From JAZDEL01 sp043820655 (GTDB lineage Archaea; Iainarchaeota; Iainarchaeia; Iainarchaeales; JAZDEL01): a stretch of 37,487 nt of DNA. A program made the position numbers and the translations under genes. Below the pieces are notes generated by a model. That model did no database searches and was not told the DNA's origin. It was given only the letters and a program-made list of their open reading frames with translations. Positions 1-7,176 of the stretch are shown piece by piece; within the stretch, counting starts at the first letter, position 1; the number at the start of each line of letters is the position of its first letter. The stretch covers positions 1 to 37,487 of the forward strand of contig JBDRDO010000092.1 of assembly GCA_043820655.1 (NCBI GenBank), read 5' to 3'.

Positions 1-728
1 GGGTGCGCGGCAACAAACTTATCCACATAGGATTTCGCGCTTTCCTTTCTTGTCCCGCCTATTCCAACGCCGACATTCGCCTCGTGCTTCCCCTTTGGGA
101 AGCACCAAAGATAACCGCGCGGCGCCACCTTGTTGCCGAAAAACAACGAGATTAAATCCGGGTCGTCAAAATCAATGCCCGCCATTTCATACTGGAAGCC
201 CGAATCAACGTCGTTCAGCCCGATTTTCGTTTCCATGCCGAGCATTCTCGCAACCCTGCTTTCAATCCCGTCGGCGGCAATTATCATTTTTGAGTTGTAT
301 TTCACAATTTCGCCGTACTCCTCTGTTGTTGCCTCAACGCCGCCGTTTTTGCGCTCCGCCGCAATTACCGGGGTTTTTACAATAATTTTCGCGCCCGCCT
401 TTGCCGCATCCCTTGCAAGCTCCTTTTCAAACAGCCTTCTTTCAAGAACGAAACCTGAAGCATCCGGCGTCCTTACCTCAATCTTTTTCCCCTTTGGCGT
501 CCATAATGCCGCGCCGAAAATATCATTAACAGCCCACTGCTTATTGGGTTTAATTCCCAGCCTTTTGAACCAGTTTAATCCGAGGCCTTCCGCACAGCGC
601 ACAGGAACGCCGATTTCCTGCAGTTTCTCCAGGCATAAAACGCTTACTCCCTGTTCCGCAAGCTTTTTGGAAGTCATTAATCCCGCGGGACCTCCGCCAA
701 CAACAACAACATCATAATTATCCGCCAT
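1..728 (-). CDS. Geranylgeranyl reductase family protein (partial, C-terminus outside window)
   Basis: FAD-dependent reductase that saturates geranylgeranyl chains of archaeal ether lipids, acting at the membrane. The reverse strand reads openly from ATG at 728 to the window edge (242 codons; the family is usually near 400). The N-terminus is a Rossmann FAD-binding motif (VVVVGGGPAG, about residues 7-16), followed by the family's GVPVRCAEG segment, which normally contacts FAD, and later AADGIESRVARMLG, the second FAD motif. The ferredoxin gene ends 15 bases upstream on the same strand, so the two are probably one transcript. In Methanosarcina a neighbouring ferredoxin is known to supply electrons to this enzyme. 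Digeranylgeranylglycerophospholipid reductase is the likely role, but other isoprenoid reductases share the fold. Confidence 0.9.
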   Translation of the reverse strand, partial: MADNYDVVVVGGGPAGLMTSKKLAEQGVSVLCLEKLQEIGVPVRCAEGLGLNWFKRLGIKPNKQWAVNDIFGAALWTPKGKKIEVRTPDASGFVLERRLFEKELARDAAKAGAKIIVKTPVIAAERKNGGVEATTEEYGEIVKYNSKMIIAADGIESRVARMLGMETKIGLNDVDSGFQYEMAGIDFDDPDLISLFFGNKVAPRGYLWCFPKGKHEANVGVGIGGTRKESAKSYVDKFVAAH

Positions 729-743
729 AAAATCACCTTTCCA

Positions 744-947
744 CTATTCTCCTGCCTTTGCTCCCTTGCCCTTTCCATCAACCTTCTTCATTGCGTCAAC
801 AGGGCATATAAGCACGCATGAACTACATTCAATGCATTTTTCATGGTCAATCTCAATCCGTGTTTCCTTAAGCGTTATTGCCGCTTTTGGGCAAACTCCA
901 ACGCATCCTCCGCAGTAACAGCACTTTTTAGGGTCATTCACAATCAT
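744..947 (-). CDS. Small 2x[4Fe-4S] ferredoxin
   Basis: A 67-residue electron carrier. It has two complete cluster motifs, CCYCGGCVGVCP near residues 9-20 and CIECSSCVLICP near 38-49, each of the CxxCxxCxxxCP type, which gives two 4Fe-4S clusters. The C-terminal tail is short and Lys/Gly-rich. The ATG at 947 has a weak ribosome site (GAAGTGA) upstream, and a TATA-like TTTTTAAAATTT lies at about 983-995. It is first in the pair with the geranylgeranyl reductase (15-base gap), so it is probably that enzyme's electron donor. This role is inferred from adjacency and from the known Methanosarcina pair. Confidence 0.92.
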   Translation of the reverse strand: MIVNDPKKCCYCGGCVGVCPKAAITLKETRIEIDHEKCIECSSCVLICPVDAMKKVDGKGKGAKAGE

Positions 948-1052
948 AATTTCACTTCTCTCTTGAAAAACTTGGGCAGGTAAATTTTAAAAAGCGGTTG
1001 GGTTTGTTTTTGTACGTGGGTGCGCCAGCGGGGTGGCGCAAAAAACCGCAAC

Positions 1053-1060
1053 CTTTTAAA
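1053..1060 (+). promoter_or_regulatory. TATA box for the RHH gene
   Basis: CTTTTAAA about 26-30 bases before the ATG at 1086. This places the transcription start at or next to the start codon, so the mRNA is probably leaderless. It is the reason for choosing ATG 1086 over the longer open frame that begins at 1020. Confidence 0.55.
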
Positions 1061-1085
1061 GAAGCACCATGTAATACATAGTGAT

Positions 1086-1382
1086 ATGGAGCACATAAGC
1101 ATAAAGCTGGAGTCGGGAATCGCAAAGCAGATTGACAAAAGCATGCGCGAGTTCAACTACAGCACGAAAACAGAGTTCATAAGGGACGCGATAAGGGCGA
1201 AACTCAGGGAATTGAACGAGGAACGCAAAAAGAAAAGGGCGTGGGACGCGCTGTTTGCGGCGAAGGGGATTTTCAAAGGAAAGGGAAAGTTCGAAAGCGA
1301 CGGTGATTTTTACAAGTGGAGAAAGGAATACGGGGCGCAGCGCGCAAAGGAGCTTGCGGAAGAATACGGGCTGAAAATCTAA
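1086..1382 (+). CDS. Ribbon-helix-helix (CopG/NikR-like) DNA-binding protein, possible antitoxin
   Basis: A 98-residue protein. The N-terminal 45 residues fit a ribbon-helix-helix fold: a short beta strand (HISIKLESGIAKQID) followed by two helices ending in STKTEFIRDAIRAKLREL. The C-terminal half is a charged helix, the kind of tail antitoxins wrap around a partner. A TATA box lies 26 bases before the start. The gene ends tail to tail with a PIN-domain gene on the other strand, the two stop codons sharing bases 1380-1381. Such proteins are often antitoxins of VapC-type toxins, but the convergent layout is unusual for that. It could be an independent regulator. Confidence 0.75.
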   Translation: MEHISIKLESGIAKQIDKSMREFNYSTKTEFIRDAIRAKLRELNEERKKKRAWDALFAAKGIFKGKGKFESDGDFYKWRKEYGAQRAKELAEEYGLKI

Positions 1383-1795
1383 TCCGCCTCTTCGGGGAGA
1401 AGGCAGTCGGCAATTCCGATTTCGGCAAAGTGCCTGTCGCGGGAAATTATTGTTGCGCAATTGTCTCTTGCCAGAATTGAATGCATAACATCCGAAAAAG
1501 GAAACCCGCTGTGCTTCTTTAACCAGAGAGAATGCGCTTCAGAAAACTGCTCTTTGCTTATTTCTATGTGCACGATTATGTCACGAAAGTTCGAGAAAAT
1601 TTCATCCACGCGGCTTTGCACGTAGAAACGGAGCAGTTCATTTGCAACCTCGTCGGAAATCAGCACAACATATTTTTTCTTCCTGCATATTTTGAGGAAC
1701 TGGAACGCCAAATCGCCGAGCGGCCTCATCCCATCGGAGCGGTCCTCAAAATAGTCGCGCCAGATTGCGGTGTCTACATAGAACTTCCGCGCCAT
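1379..1795 (-). CDS. PIN-domain protein (VapC-like ribonuclease)
   Basis: A 138-residue protein with PIN nuclease features: N-terminal FYVDTAIWRDYFED (first acidic residue), a central ISDEVANELLRF (conserved Glu), GFPFSDVMHSILA (conserved Asp of the third motif), and TIISRDRHF near the end. PIN toxins of the VapC family cut RNA with a Mg2+ ion held by these acids. ATG 1795 starts the canonical fold, and a TATA-like GTTTAAAAAT at 1817-1826 (read on the reverse strand) sits about 25 bases upstream, so I reject the longer frame from 1924. It is convergent with the RHH gene and divergent from coaBC. The partner antitoxin is not certain. Confidence 0.8.
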   Translation of the reverse strand: MARKFYVDTAIWRDYFEDRSDGMRPLGDLAFQFLKICRKKKYVVLISDEVANELLRFYVQSRVDEIFSNFRDIIVHIEISKEQFSEAHSLWLKKHSGFPFSDVMHSILARDNCATIISRDRHFAEIGIADCLLPEEAD

Positions 1796-1918
1796 AATCA
1801 AAAAAGGCAACCGCGGGTTTAAAAATGCAGGGAGGGCACATTTCCGGTGCGGCGGTTTTCGGCAGCCATTTCCCCACGGGGACATCTGCTTAAAACTTTC
1901 GTGCCATATTTGTCCATT

Positions 1919-3151
1919 ATGCACCCCTCTTTAGACATTCAAGGGAGCGGCTCAAAACGCCTGCGCGGAAAGAAAGTAGTGCTTGCAATGACGGGCAGTG
2001 TCGCCCTTGTTAAGGGATTTGAACTTTGCAGGGAATTAATGCGCCGCGGAGCGCAGGTGCAAATTGTGATGAGCCCCGCCGCACAGAGGCTTGTTAGCGC
2101 GGAACTGATGCACTATGCATCCGCGCGCAAACCAATTGTTGAAATTACCGGGCGCGTGGAGCATGTTGAATGGTTCGGCGAGAAAGGGAAAGGCGATTTG
2201 TTGCTGATTGCCCCCGCCACGGCAAACACAATAAGCAAAATCGCGTTGGGGGTTGACGATACTCCCGTAACAACCTTTGCAACAACCGCGATAGGGAGCA
2301 ACAAACCTGTTATTTTGGTTCCGGCAATGCACGGCTCGATGTACAGGCATGTTGTGGTTAAAAAAAACCTCGGCTTGCTCAAGCAAAAAGGGGTTTCGGT
2401 TATGGAACCGCTGATTGCGGAAGGGAAGGCGAAACTTGCAGGCGTGCACGATGTGGTGCTAGAGGCGGAGCGGGCAATCCTCCGCGGCGAACTTGATGGG
2501 GCAAAGGTTGTTGTCAGCGCAGGCACAACACAGGAGAAAATCGACCCGGTTCGCGTTCTCACAACCCGCGCTTCAGGCTTAACTGGTTTGGAAATTGCAC
2601 GCGAAGCATACCGCAAGGGCGCTTCGGTTACACTTCTACATAACCATAACGCCGCGGAGTCGGGCATAAAACAGGTTCAGTACTCAACAAGCGCTGAAAT
2701 GAAGCGCGCACTAATGAAAGAACTGAAGGGAGCAACGTATTTCATTTCAAGCGCCGCTGTGGGGGATTTCACAATTGCAGGCAAAAGGAGCAAAACGCAA
2801 GGGAGCAAAGAAAAAATAAAATCCGGTTCGGGATTAACAATTGCGCTGAAGCCAAGTGAAAAAATAATTTCAGTTGTGCGGGAAAAATTCCCGAATTTGT
2901 TCATTGCAGGCTTCAAGGCGGAAACAAACAAGACGAAAAAGCAAATGATTGAACTTTGCAAAACTTTCATGCGCACAAACAATCTGCAGATGGTTGTCGG
3001 CAATGATGTTGCAAAGCAGGGCATGGGGACAGAAACAAACAAGGTTGTAATCCTCTCCGCGTCAAAGGGAGCAGGCAAAACCGCAAATCCAATCTGGGTT
3101 TCGGGAGAAAAGCAAAAAATAGCGGAAAGCATCGTAGGAATGCTCAACTAA
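1919..3151 (+). CDS. coaBC: CoaBC, phosphopantothenoylcysteine decarboxylase / phosphopantothenate-cysteine ligase
   Basis: A bifunctional coenzyme A enzyme of 410 residues, cytoplasmic. The N-terminal flavin decarboxylase half has VLAMTGSVALVKGFEL, RVEHVEW with the catalytic His, LLIAPATANTISKIA, and PAMHGSMY. The C-terminal ligase half starts near VVVSAGTTQEKIDPVR, the usual GGTxExIDPVR, and ends with VVGNDVAKQGMGTETNKV, the nucleotide site. The Asn of the bacterial PAMN motif is His here, which I believe is the archaeal pattern. ATG 1919 lies about 26 bases after a TATA-like CTTAAAAC at 1889-1896 and matches the family start. Its 3' end overlaps a convergent membrane-protein gene by 4 bases. 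With coaD and coaE at 23.7-24.9 kb it covers much of CoA synthesis. Confidence 0.95.
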   Translation: MHPSLDIQGSGSKRLRGKKVVLAMTGSVALVKGFELCRELMRRGAQVQIVMSPAAQRLVSAELMHYASARKPIVEITGRVEHVEWFGEKGKGDLLLIAPATANTISKIALGVDDTPVTTFATTAIGSNKPVILVPAMHGSMYRHVVVKKNLGLLKQKGVSVMEPLIAEGKAKLAGVHDVVLEAERAILRGELDGAKVVVSAGTTQEKIDPVRVLTTRASGLTGLEIAREAYRKGASVTLLHNHNAAESGIKQVQYSTSAEMKRALMKELKGATYFISSAAVGDFTIAGKRSKTQGSKEKIKSGSGLTIALKPSEKIISVVREKFPNLFIAGFKAETNKTKKQMIELCKTFMRTNNLQMVVGNDVAKQGMGTETNKVVILSASKGAGKTANPIWVSGEKQKIAESIVGMLN

Positions 3152-3450
3152 CGTGCAAAGTGGCCGCGCGAAAGGTAAATCATAAATACTCCAAGGAACT
3201 GGAAGACTGCGTCAAAAATCATTAGCTGCGGGAAAACAAGCAATACAAGATAAATTCCCTGTATTGCAATTGTCAGAAAGTAGCCCCATTTCTGCCTCAT
3301 AAGGAATCCTATAAAGCCTATTATTTGTGCATAAAGGAGCAAGTCCCCAATGATGCCCAAACCAAAAATCTTCCTAATAAATAGATTAAGGATTATTGTG
3401 AGTGCAATCAGGCCCAACGAAATAAACCAAAAATTCCTCGCGCCAAGCAT
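3148..3450 (-). CDS. Small membrane protein, unknown function
   Basis: About 100 residues with three hydrophobic spans (FISLGLIALTIILNLF, LLYAQIIGFIGFL, FLTIAIQGIYLVLLVFP) and a possible fourth at the end. No catalytic motif is visible. ATG 3450 is chosen because an AT-rich TATA-like element at 3471-3484 sits about 25 bases upstream on this strand; a GTG at 3465 would give five more residues. The gene overlaps the end of coaBC by 4 bases, tail to tail. I do not recognise the family. Confidence 0.65.
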   Translation of the reverse strand: MLGARNFWFISLGLIALTIILNLFIRKIFGLGIIGDLLLYAQIIGFIGFLMRQKWGYFLTIAIQGIYLVLLVFPQLMIFDAVFQFLGVFMIYLSRGHFAR

Positions 3451-3495
3451 GTATAGAAAACGCACTTCAGATATAAAATTTTATGCCTGTGTTGG

Positions 3496-4686
3496 TTAGC
3501 CCTTCAAAACCTCTAATCCCGGCAGTTTTTCCCCCGCCAGATATTCAAGCAGTGCCTTTCCCGCTAAAGAAACAAAATCAAAGTCCGAAGGGAGCAGCCC
3601 TATCGCAGAGAGCGCCTTTTCAGTGTCTCCCCCGCCCACTATGCTGTAAGTCCTTGAAAACGCCGCAGCCTCCAAAATCTTCTGCGTTCCTATGCTGAAT
3701 TCCTTTTCCTCATACCTGCCCATCGGGCCGTTGCAAATTGCAACTGCACTGTTCCTTATCTTTTCCTTGAAATCCTCATATGTCTGCTTTCCAATGTCAA
3801 ATGTCATGCTCATCGAGGGCATGCCGCTTACTGAAATTTCCTTCCTTTGTTCGTCCTTCATAACCGCAAAATCAACAGGCAATGTAATTTTATCCCCGAA
3901 CTTGCCAAGAATTTCGTTCATTTTTGCCTTCATTGTTTTTGAGCCCTTTTCGGCAAGCATTTTGTCCTTTGCCCCGAACTGCACTCCCTTTGCCGAAAGG
4001 AAAAGCTCCCCGAACAGCCCGCCTATCACAGCGGAATCCGCCTTGCCCTGCTCAAGCATTGTTTCAAGAACCTTAATGCTGTCCTCGGGTTTTGCCCCTC
4101 CCAATACAAGAAGCCTTTTGCCCTTGATTTCCTCAAGCTTTTCAAGCGCCTCAAGTTCCTTTAACAGTGCGCACCCCGCATAGCAGGGCATGTGCTTTGC
4201 AAACCCGACAACAGTTGCATGTGCGCGGTGGCAGATGCTTAATGCGTCCTGCACAAACAAATCCCCCAAAGGCGCGAGTTCCGAAACAATTTTGCTTTTG
4301 CCGTGTTCCTCCGCGCTTTTCTTTTCCATTTCCTCCTCGCGCATTCTTGTATTGTCAAGCAGTATTATTTCCCCGTCCTGCATTCTCTTAATCGCGGTTT
4401 TGTAATCCTCATTCCAGAAAAAGAACTTAACTTCCCTGTCAAGTTGCTTTGCCAATTTCACCGCATGCCTGTCAAGCGAAACAAACCCATCCTCCCCGGG
4501 CCTTGCCTGATGTGAGAGTATAACTGTTTTCGCCCCTTCCTCTGAAAGGTAATACATTGTTTTAGCATGCTCCCTCAGGCGCGCATTCATCAGCACGCGC
4601 CCCTCAACAACAGGGCTGTTCAAATCCGCACGCAGGAACACGGTTTTCCCGCGAACCTCTGCATCATAGATTGATTTATACCCCAT
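3496..4686 (-). CDS. pgk: Phosphoglycerate kinase
   Basis: Glycolytic and gluconeogenic enzyme that interconverts 1,3-bisphosphoglycerate plus ADP and 3-phosphoglycerate plus ATP. It has 396 residues, the normal family length. Visible motifs are FLRADLNSP near the N-terminus (substrate site), LSHQARPG, LVLGGAKPEDS (family GGAKxxDK), CNGPMGRYE, and VGGGDTEKA near the C-terminus (nucleotide phosphate site). ATG 4686 matches the family start; GTG 4695 and TTG 4698 lie upstream in frame, and GTG 4695 is about 27 bases from a TATA-like GATTAAAATA at 4718-4727. It is divergent from the small gene at 4799. PGK, PGI and GAPDH in one neighbourhood form a partial glycolysis cluster. Confidence 0.96.
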   Translation of the reverse strand: MGYKSIYDAEVRGKTVFLRADLNSPVVEGRVLMNARLREHAKTMYYLSEEGAKTVILSHQARPGEDGFVSLDRHAVKLAKQLDREVKFFFWNEDYKTAIKRMQDGEIILLDNTRMREEEMEKKSAEEHGKSKIVSELAPLGDLFVQDALSICHRAHATVVGFAKHMPCYAGCALLKELEALEKLEEIKGKRLLVLGGAKPEDSIKVLETMLEQGKADSAVIGGLFGELFLSAKGVQFGAKDKMLAEKGSKTMKAKMNEILGKFGDKITLPVDFAVMKDEQRKEISVSGMPSMSMTFDIGKQTYEDFKEKIRNSAVAICNGPMGRYEEKEFSIGTQKILEAAAFSRTYSIVGGGDTEKALSAIGLLPSDFDFVSLAGKALLEYLAGEKLPGLEVLKG

Positions 4687-4696
4687 TAAATGCACC

Positions 4697-4768
4697 AAAT
4701 AAATTTGGGGGAATAATGATTAAAATACCCAGCCCATCGGAAAGCCCCCGCGGGTTAAGGTTAAAAAC
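4697..4768. promoter_or_regulatory. Divergent promoter region between pgk and the pgi transcript
   Basis: An AT-rich stretch between two diverging genes. It holds AAATAAATTT at 4697-4706 and GATTAAAATA at 4718-4727, suitable TATA elements for the reverse-strand pgk, and GGTTAAAAAC at 4759-4768 for the forward-strand gene. Positions of the true transcription starts cannot be fixed by reading alone. Confidence 0.45.
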
Positions 4769-4798
4769 ATGGAAACCCCAATTCTATTGGAGTGTTAT

Positions 4799-4996
4799 AT
4801 GCCTGCCAGAACAATGCGCGGCATAGTCCGCGGTTTCGGAACAATAAAACGCGAGATTTCAGATGCCGAAACACCTGAGGAATTCGGGATTCTGGAGGCG
4901 GAACTTGCGGATCCTGATGTTTTGCTTGAGGTCGGCGAGGAAAACGTGCGCCTGCTGAAGGAACTGATCAAGGGCAGACTCAAAGGAATGAAGTAA
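4799..4996 (+). CDS. Small acidic/helical protein, unknown function
   Basis: A 65-residue protein with a basic N-terminus (MPARTMRGIVRGFG) and two predicted helices, the last being ENVRLLKELIKGRLKG. I do not recognise it. ATG 4799 is preferred because GGAGTG lies a few bases upstream and because the alternative ATG at 4769 directly abuts the probable TATA element. Choosing 4769 would add ten residues. It is followed after 16 bases by pgi on the same strand, so the two are probably cotranscribed. Confidence 0.6.
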   Translation: MPARTMRGIVRGFGTIKREISDAETPEEFGILEAELADPDVLLEVGEENVRLLKELIKGRLKGMK

Positions 4997-5012
4997 GCGG
5001 GAATGTGTTTTT

Positions 5013-5870
5013 ATGGGCGTGAAAAATAGTTTTACTGATTTGCATGAAATCAGCGGCATTGCGCTGAAACTGGAAAATGAAACAAACAAACTCGAATTCG
5101 GCAGGGGCATTACTGAAGTAAAGCCTGTAATCCGCCACGGCGCGGAGATGAGGCAGGTTCTGCAAAATTCCGATGCACTTGGGGCGCAGGACTGTTATTA
5201 CATGTACCGCGGCGTGCAAAGGGAGCAGGATAATGCAGAAATTGAAAAAGCAGGTTTGCGCTATGACATAACAATTCTGCCTGCAATCCTGCACGGAAAG
5301 GAGTTCAACAAGACATTCGGGCATTTTCACCCGAAAATTCAGGGTTCCGAATTGACGTACACGGAAGTTTACGAGGTTCTGCACGGCAAGGCGCATTACA
5401 TTCTGCAGGGCTCTGCGGTTGGGGTGGAAAGCAAGGGCAAAGGCACGCAGGCGCACGCGGGGGATTTTTTTGTTGTTGAAGCAGGCGCCGGGGACAAGGT
5501 TGTCGTTCCCCCGAATTACGGGCATGTCACAATAAACCCCTCGCGCACGGAGCCCCTTGTAATGTCGAACTGGTCCGCGGCGGATTTCAAAAGCGATTAC
5601 GGAATTTTCAGGGAAAGGCACGGTGCGGCGTATTATGAAACCGCGGGCGGGGATGTCACGGGGGAAAAAACTTCGGGCGGCTGGGCAAAAAACAAAAAAT
5701 ACGGCACGGTTCCGGTGATAAAAAAATTAAAGCCGCGCGATGTGCCGGAGTTCGGGCTGCTTAGGGGAAAACCGATGTATTCCCTTGCCGCGGAGGGAAA
5801 ACTGGGGCTTTTGGATTTTTTGAAAAGCCCCGCGCAGCATATTCGGATTTTTGATGGGCTGCTGCGCTGA
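5013..5870 (+). CDS. pgiA: Cupin-type (archaeal) glucose-6-phosphate isomerase
   Basis: Metal-dependent isomerase interconverting glucose 6-phosphate and fructose 6-phosphate. The 285-residue protein carries the cupin signature: GHFHPK near residue 109 (metal-binding His pair), TYTEVYEVLHGKAHYILQG (metal-binding Glu), and VPPNYGHVTIN near residue 170 (last metal His). This fold is unrelated to bacterial PGI and is typical of Euryarchaeota and some other archaea. The family is often about 190 residues, so there is a C-terminal extension of roughly 90 residues ending in LLDFLKSPAQHIRIFDGLLR. A second, diverged copy of that extension's end lies 670 bases downstream, beyond the vapBC pair. It is probably expressed with the small gene at 4799. 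Confidence 0.92.
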   Translation: MGVKNSFTDLHEISGIALKLENETNKLEFGRGITEVKPVIRHGAEMRQVLQNSDALGAQDCYYMYRGVQREQDNAEIEKAGLRYDITILPAILHGKEFNKTFGHFHPKIQGSELTYTEVYEVLHGKAHYILQGSAVGVESKGKGTQAHAGDFFVVEAGAGDKVVVPPNYGHVTINPSRTEPLVMSNWSAADFKSDYGIFRERHGAAYYETAGGDVTGEKTSGGWAKNKKYGTVPVIKKLKPRDVPEFGLLRGKPMYSLAAEGKLGLLDFLKSPAQHIRIFDGLLR

Positions 5871-5902
5871 AGTGTGCCCAAATGCGCATGCGGAACCTTT
5901 AA

Positions 5903-5924
5903 ATAACTATAGCGCTATAGTTAT
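5903..5924. promoter_or_regulatory. 22-bp perfect palindrome, probable vapBC operator
   Basis: A perfect inverted repeat with half-site ATAACTATAGC. It directly follows and overlaps the TATA element (CCTTTAAATA, 5896-5905) before the antitoxin start at 5935. Antitoxins with small DNA-binding domains normally bind such palindromes to repress their own operon. A bound dimer here would block TBP/TFB or the transcription start. The structure is seen; the operator role is inferred. Confidence 0.7.
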
Positions 5925-5934
5925 ATGTGGTTTT

Positions 5935-6144
5935 ATGCCGACTACAACTATTCAAGTTGAGCACCCGACAAAGGAACTGCTGAACGAACTGAAAAAGAAC
6001 TTCAATTCAAAAACCTATGACGAGGTAATCCAGCGGCTCGTGAAAAAGAAAACGGGCTCGATGTTCGGGAAGCTTTCAAAAGGAAAAAAGGTCTCTGTCG
6101 CCGAAATGATGAAAGGGCTGCGCGATAAGCATGACCGGTTCTGA
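5935..6144 (+). CDS. Putative VapB-type antitoxin
   Basis: A 69-residue protein, MPTTTIQVEHPTKELLNELK at the N-terminus, then NSKTYDEVIQRLVKKK. The pattern (strand, helix, then YDEVIxRL helix) is that of short archaeal antitoxins related to the DUF217/VapB group. The C-terminal half is basic and probably holds the toxin. ATG 5935 follows the palindromic operator, and the gene overlaps the downstream PIN gene by 14 bases, the classic order of antitoxin then toxin. The function is inferred from this context and from the fold-like sequence. Confidence 0.85.
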   Translation: MPTTTIQVEHPTKELLNELKKNFNSKTYDEVIQRLVKKKTGSMFGKLSKGKKVSVAEMMKGLRDKHDRF

Positions 6145-6532
6145 CCTTTTTCTTGACTCAAGCGTGTGGCTTGGGTACTTCCTCGGGAACATCCAAAAGA
6201 CGAAAGAGATTATAGAATCGGAAGAAAACACCCTTTTCACGTCAATAATTTCCCTTCAGGAGATATGCAGAAAACTTAAGAAGTTGGGCAAAACCGAAAA
6301 GGAAATAACTGCCGCAATCGGATTTATCGAGGAAAACAGCAGCATAATTAACCTCAACAAGAAAATAGTGATAAGAGCCGCTGATTTCTGCGAAAAATAC
6401 GGGCTGCACGCGATGGACTCGCTTATTTATGCGAGCGCCATGAGTACAAATGCGGCATTTGTAACTGTCGACAAGGACTTTATGGGCTGCCCAAAAACGA
6501 TTATACTTGAGCGACCTGGGGCGGAAGTTTGA
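6131..6532 (+). CDS. vapC: VapC-type PIN-domain toxin ribonuclease
   Basis: A 133-residue PIN protein. LFLDSSVWLGYF gives the first Asp, SLQEICRKL the conserved Glu, LHAMDSLIYASA the third acidic residue, and FVTVDKDF the last motif, so the active site looks intact. It overlaps the antitoxin by 14 bases. The last codons (about 6504-6532) run over sequence that, in another frame, resembles the 3' end of pgi, so the toxin's extreme C-terminus (LERPGAEV) may be borrowed from out-of-frame pgi DNA. The function follows from the family; the target RNA is unknown. Confidence 0.9.
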   Translation: MTGSDLFLDSSVWLGYFLGNIQKTKEIIESEENTLFTSIISLQEICRKLKKLGKTEKEITAAIGFIEENSSIINLNKKIVIRAADFCEKYGLHAMDSLIYASAMSTNAAFVTVDKDFMGCPKTIILERPGAEV

Positions 6533-6596
6533 ACTGCTTGATTTTTTGAAGAATCCCGCGCCATATCTGCGGGTTTTTGAAAAGGTGATTGGATGA
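6531..6596 (+). pseudogene. Relic of the pgi 3' end
   Basis: This segment translates to ELLDFLKNPAPYLRVFEKVI plus Gly and a stop, clearly related to the last 21 codons of pgi (LLDFLKSPAQHIRIFDGLLR plus stop). Weaker similarity continues upstream to about 6504, inside vapC in another frame. It has no start codon of its own. Its stop TGA (6594-6596) overlaps the ATG (6593) of the next gene as ATGA, a normal operon junction. This suggests pgi once ended here and the vapBC module was later placed between the pgi body and this old tail. Confidence 0.75.
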
Positions 6597-7141
6597 AAAA
6601 GCCGGCTGAAAAGCGCAATAAAAGGCCGTTGCGCGAAGAAAATATGTGGAAAACACAAATTCCGCGCACGCCAAAAGCCCTATTTAAAAGCGCATTTGCG
6701 CCGCCCCTTACAACTTATGAAACGAAGGGCCTGGAATTGCGGTCCTTTCTTTTACATAATGTGCCAAGCGTAAAAGAAGTGATGGAATCTGAGCGGGCAA
6801 TGGGTGAAAATGTATCGGGCTCAGTCCACTGGGGCGGCAGCCTTTGGTCCATATTGCCCGCCGCGAAAATAGAAAAGGTCGGCGCGCAGGAAGTAATAGG
6901 GGGACTCTGCAGGCTCAGGGACGAGTTTTTAGAAGCAGGCAAGGCGCTTTCTGAAACAGAGTACTTGTGGCGGCAGGCGGAAAGGTCGTATGGCGGGCAG
7001 AAGGTCACTGTAATAGGGGATGCGCTGGAAATTTACTATAAAGAAATCGAAAAAACGCTGGGCAAATTCCCGAGCCCTACGTTCGTAAACGAGCTTATCC
7101 AGGCGCTGGAGCTAAATTTAAAGAAGCTCCCTCGCAAATGA
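6593..7141 (+). CDS. Hypothetical protein
   Basis: A 182-residue protein of unknown family. A perfect GGTGAT ribosome site (6585-6590) precedes ATG 6593. The first 35 residues are basic and low in complexity (KKPAEKRNKRPLREE). From about residue 45 the protein is soluble and mostly helical, with GSVHWGGSLWSILPAAKIE in the middle and a helical end LIQALELNLKKLP. A TATA-like TATTTAAAAG at 6681-6690 lies inside the frame, so a shorter product starting near 6737 (TTG) is possible. No motif suggests a function. It probably shared an operon with pgi before vapBC was inserted. Confidence 0.65.
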   Translation: MKKPAEKRNKRPLREENMWKTQIPRTPKALFKSAFAPPLTTYETKGLELRSFLLHNVPSVKEVMESERAMGENVSGSVHWGGSLWSILPAAKIEKVGAQEVIGGLCRLRDEFLEAGKALSETEYLWRQAERSYGGQKVTVIGDALEIYYKEIEKTLGKFPSPTFVNELIQALELNLKKLPRK

Positions 7142-7176
7142 CGCGGATTGCCTGCCCCGGCTTATAGGCCGCGCGC

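Noticed and set aside
130..717. Forward-strand open frame of 195 codons
   Set aside because: It is the antisense of the geranylgeranyl reductase, whose reverse-strand frame has clear family motifs; the forward product is Ser/Pro-rich with no recognisable fold.
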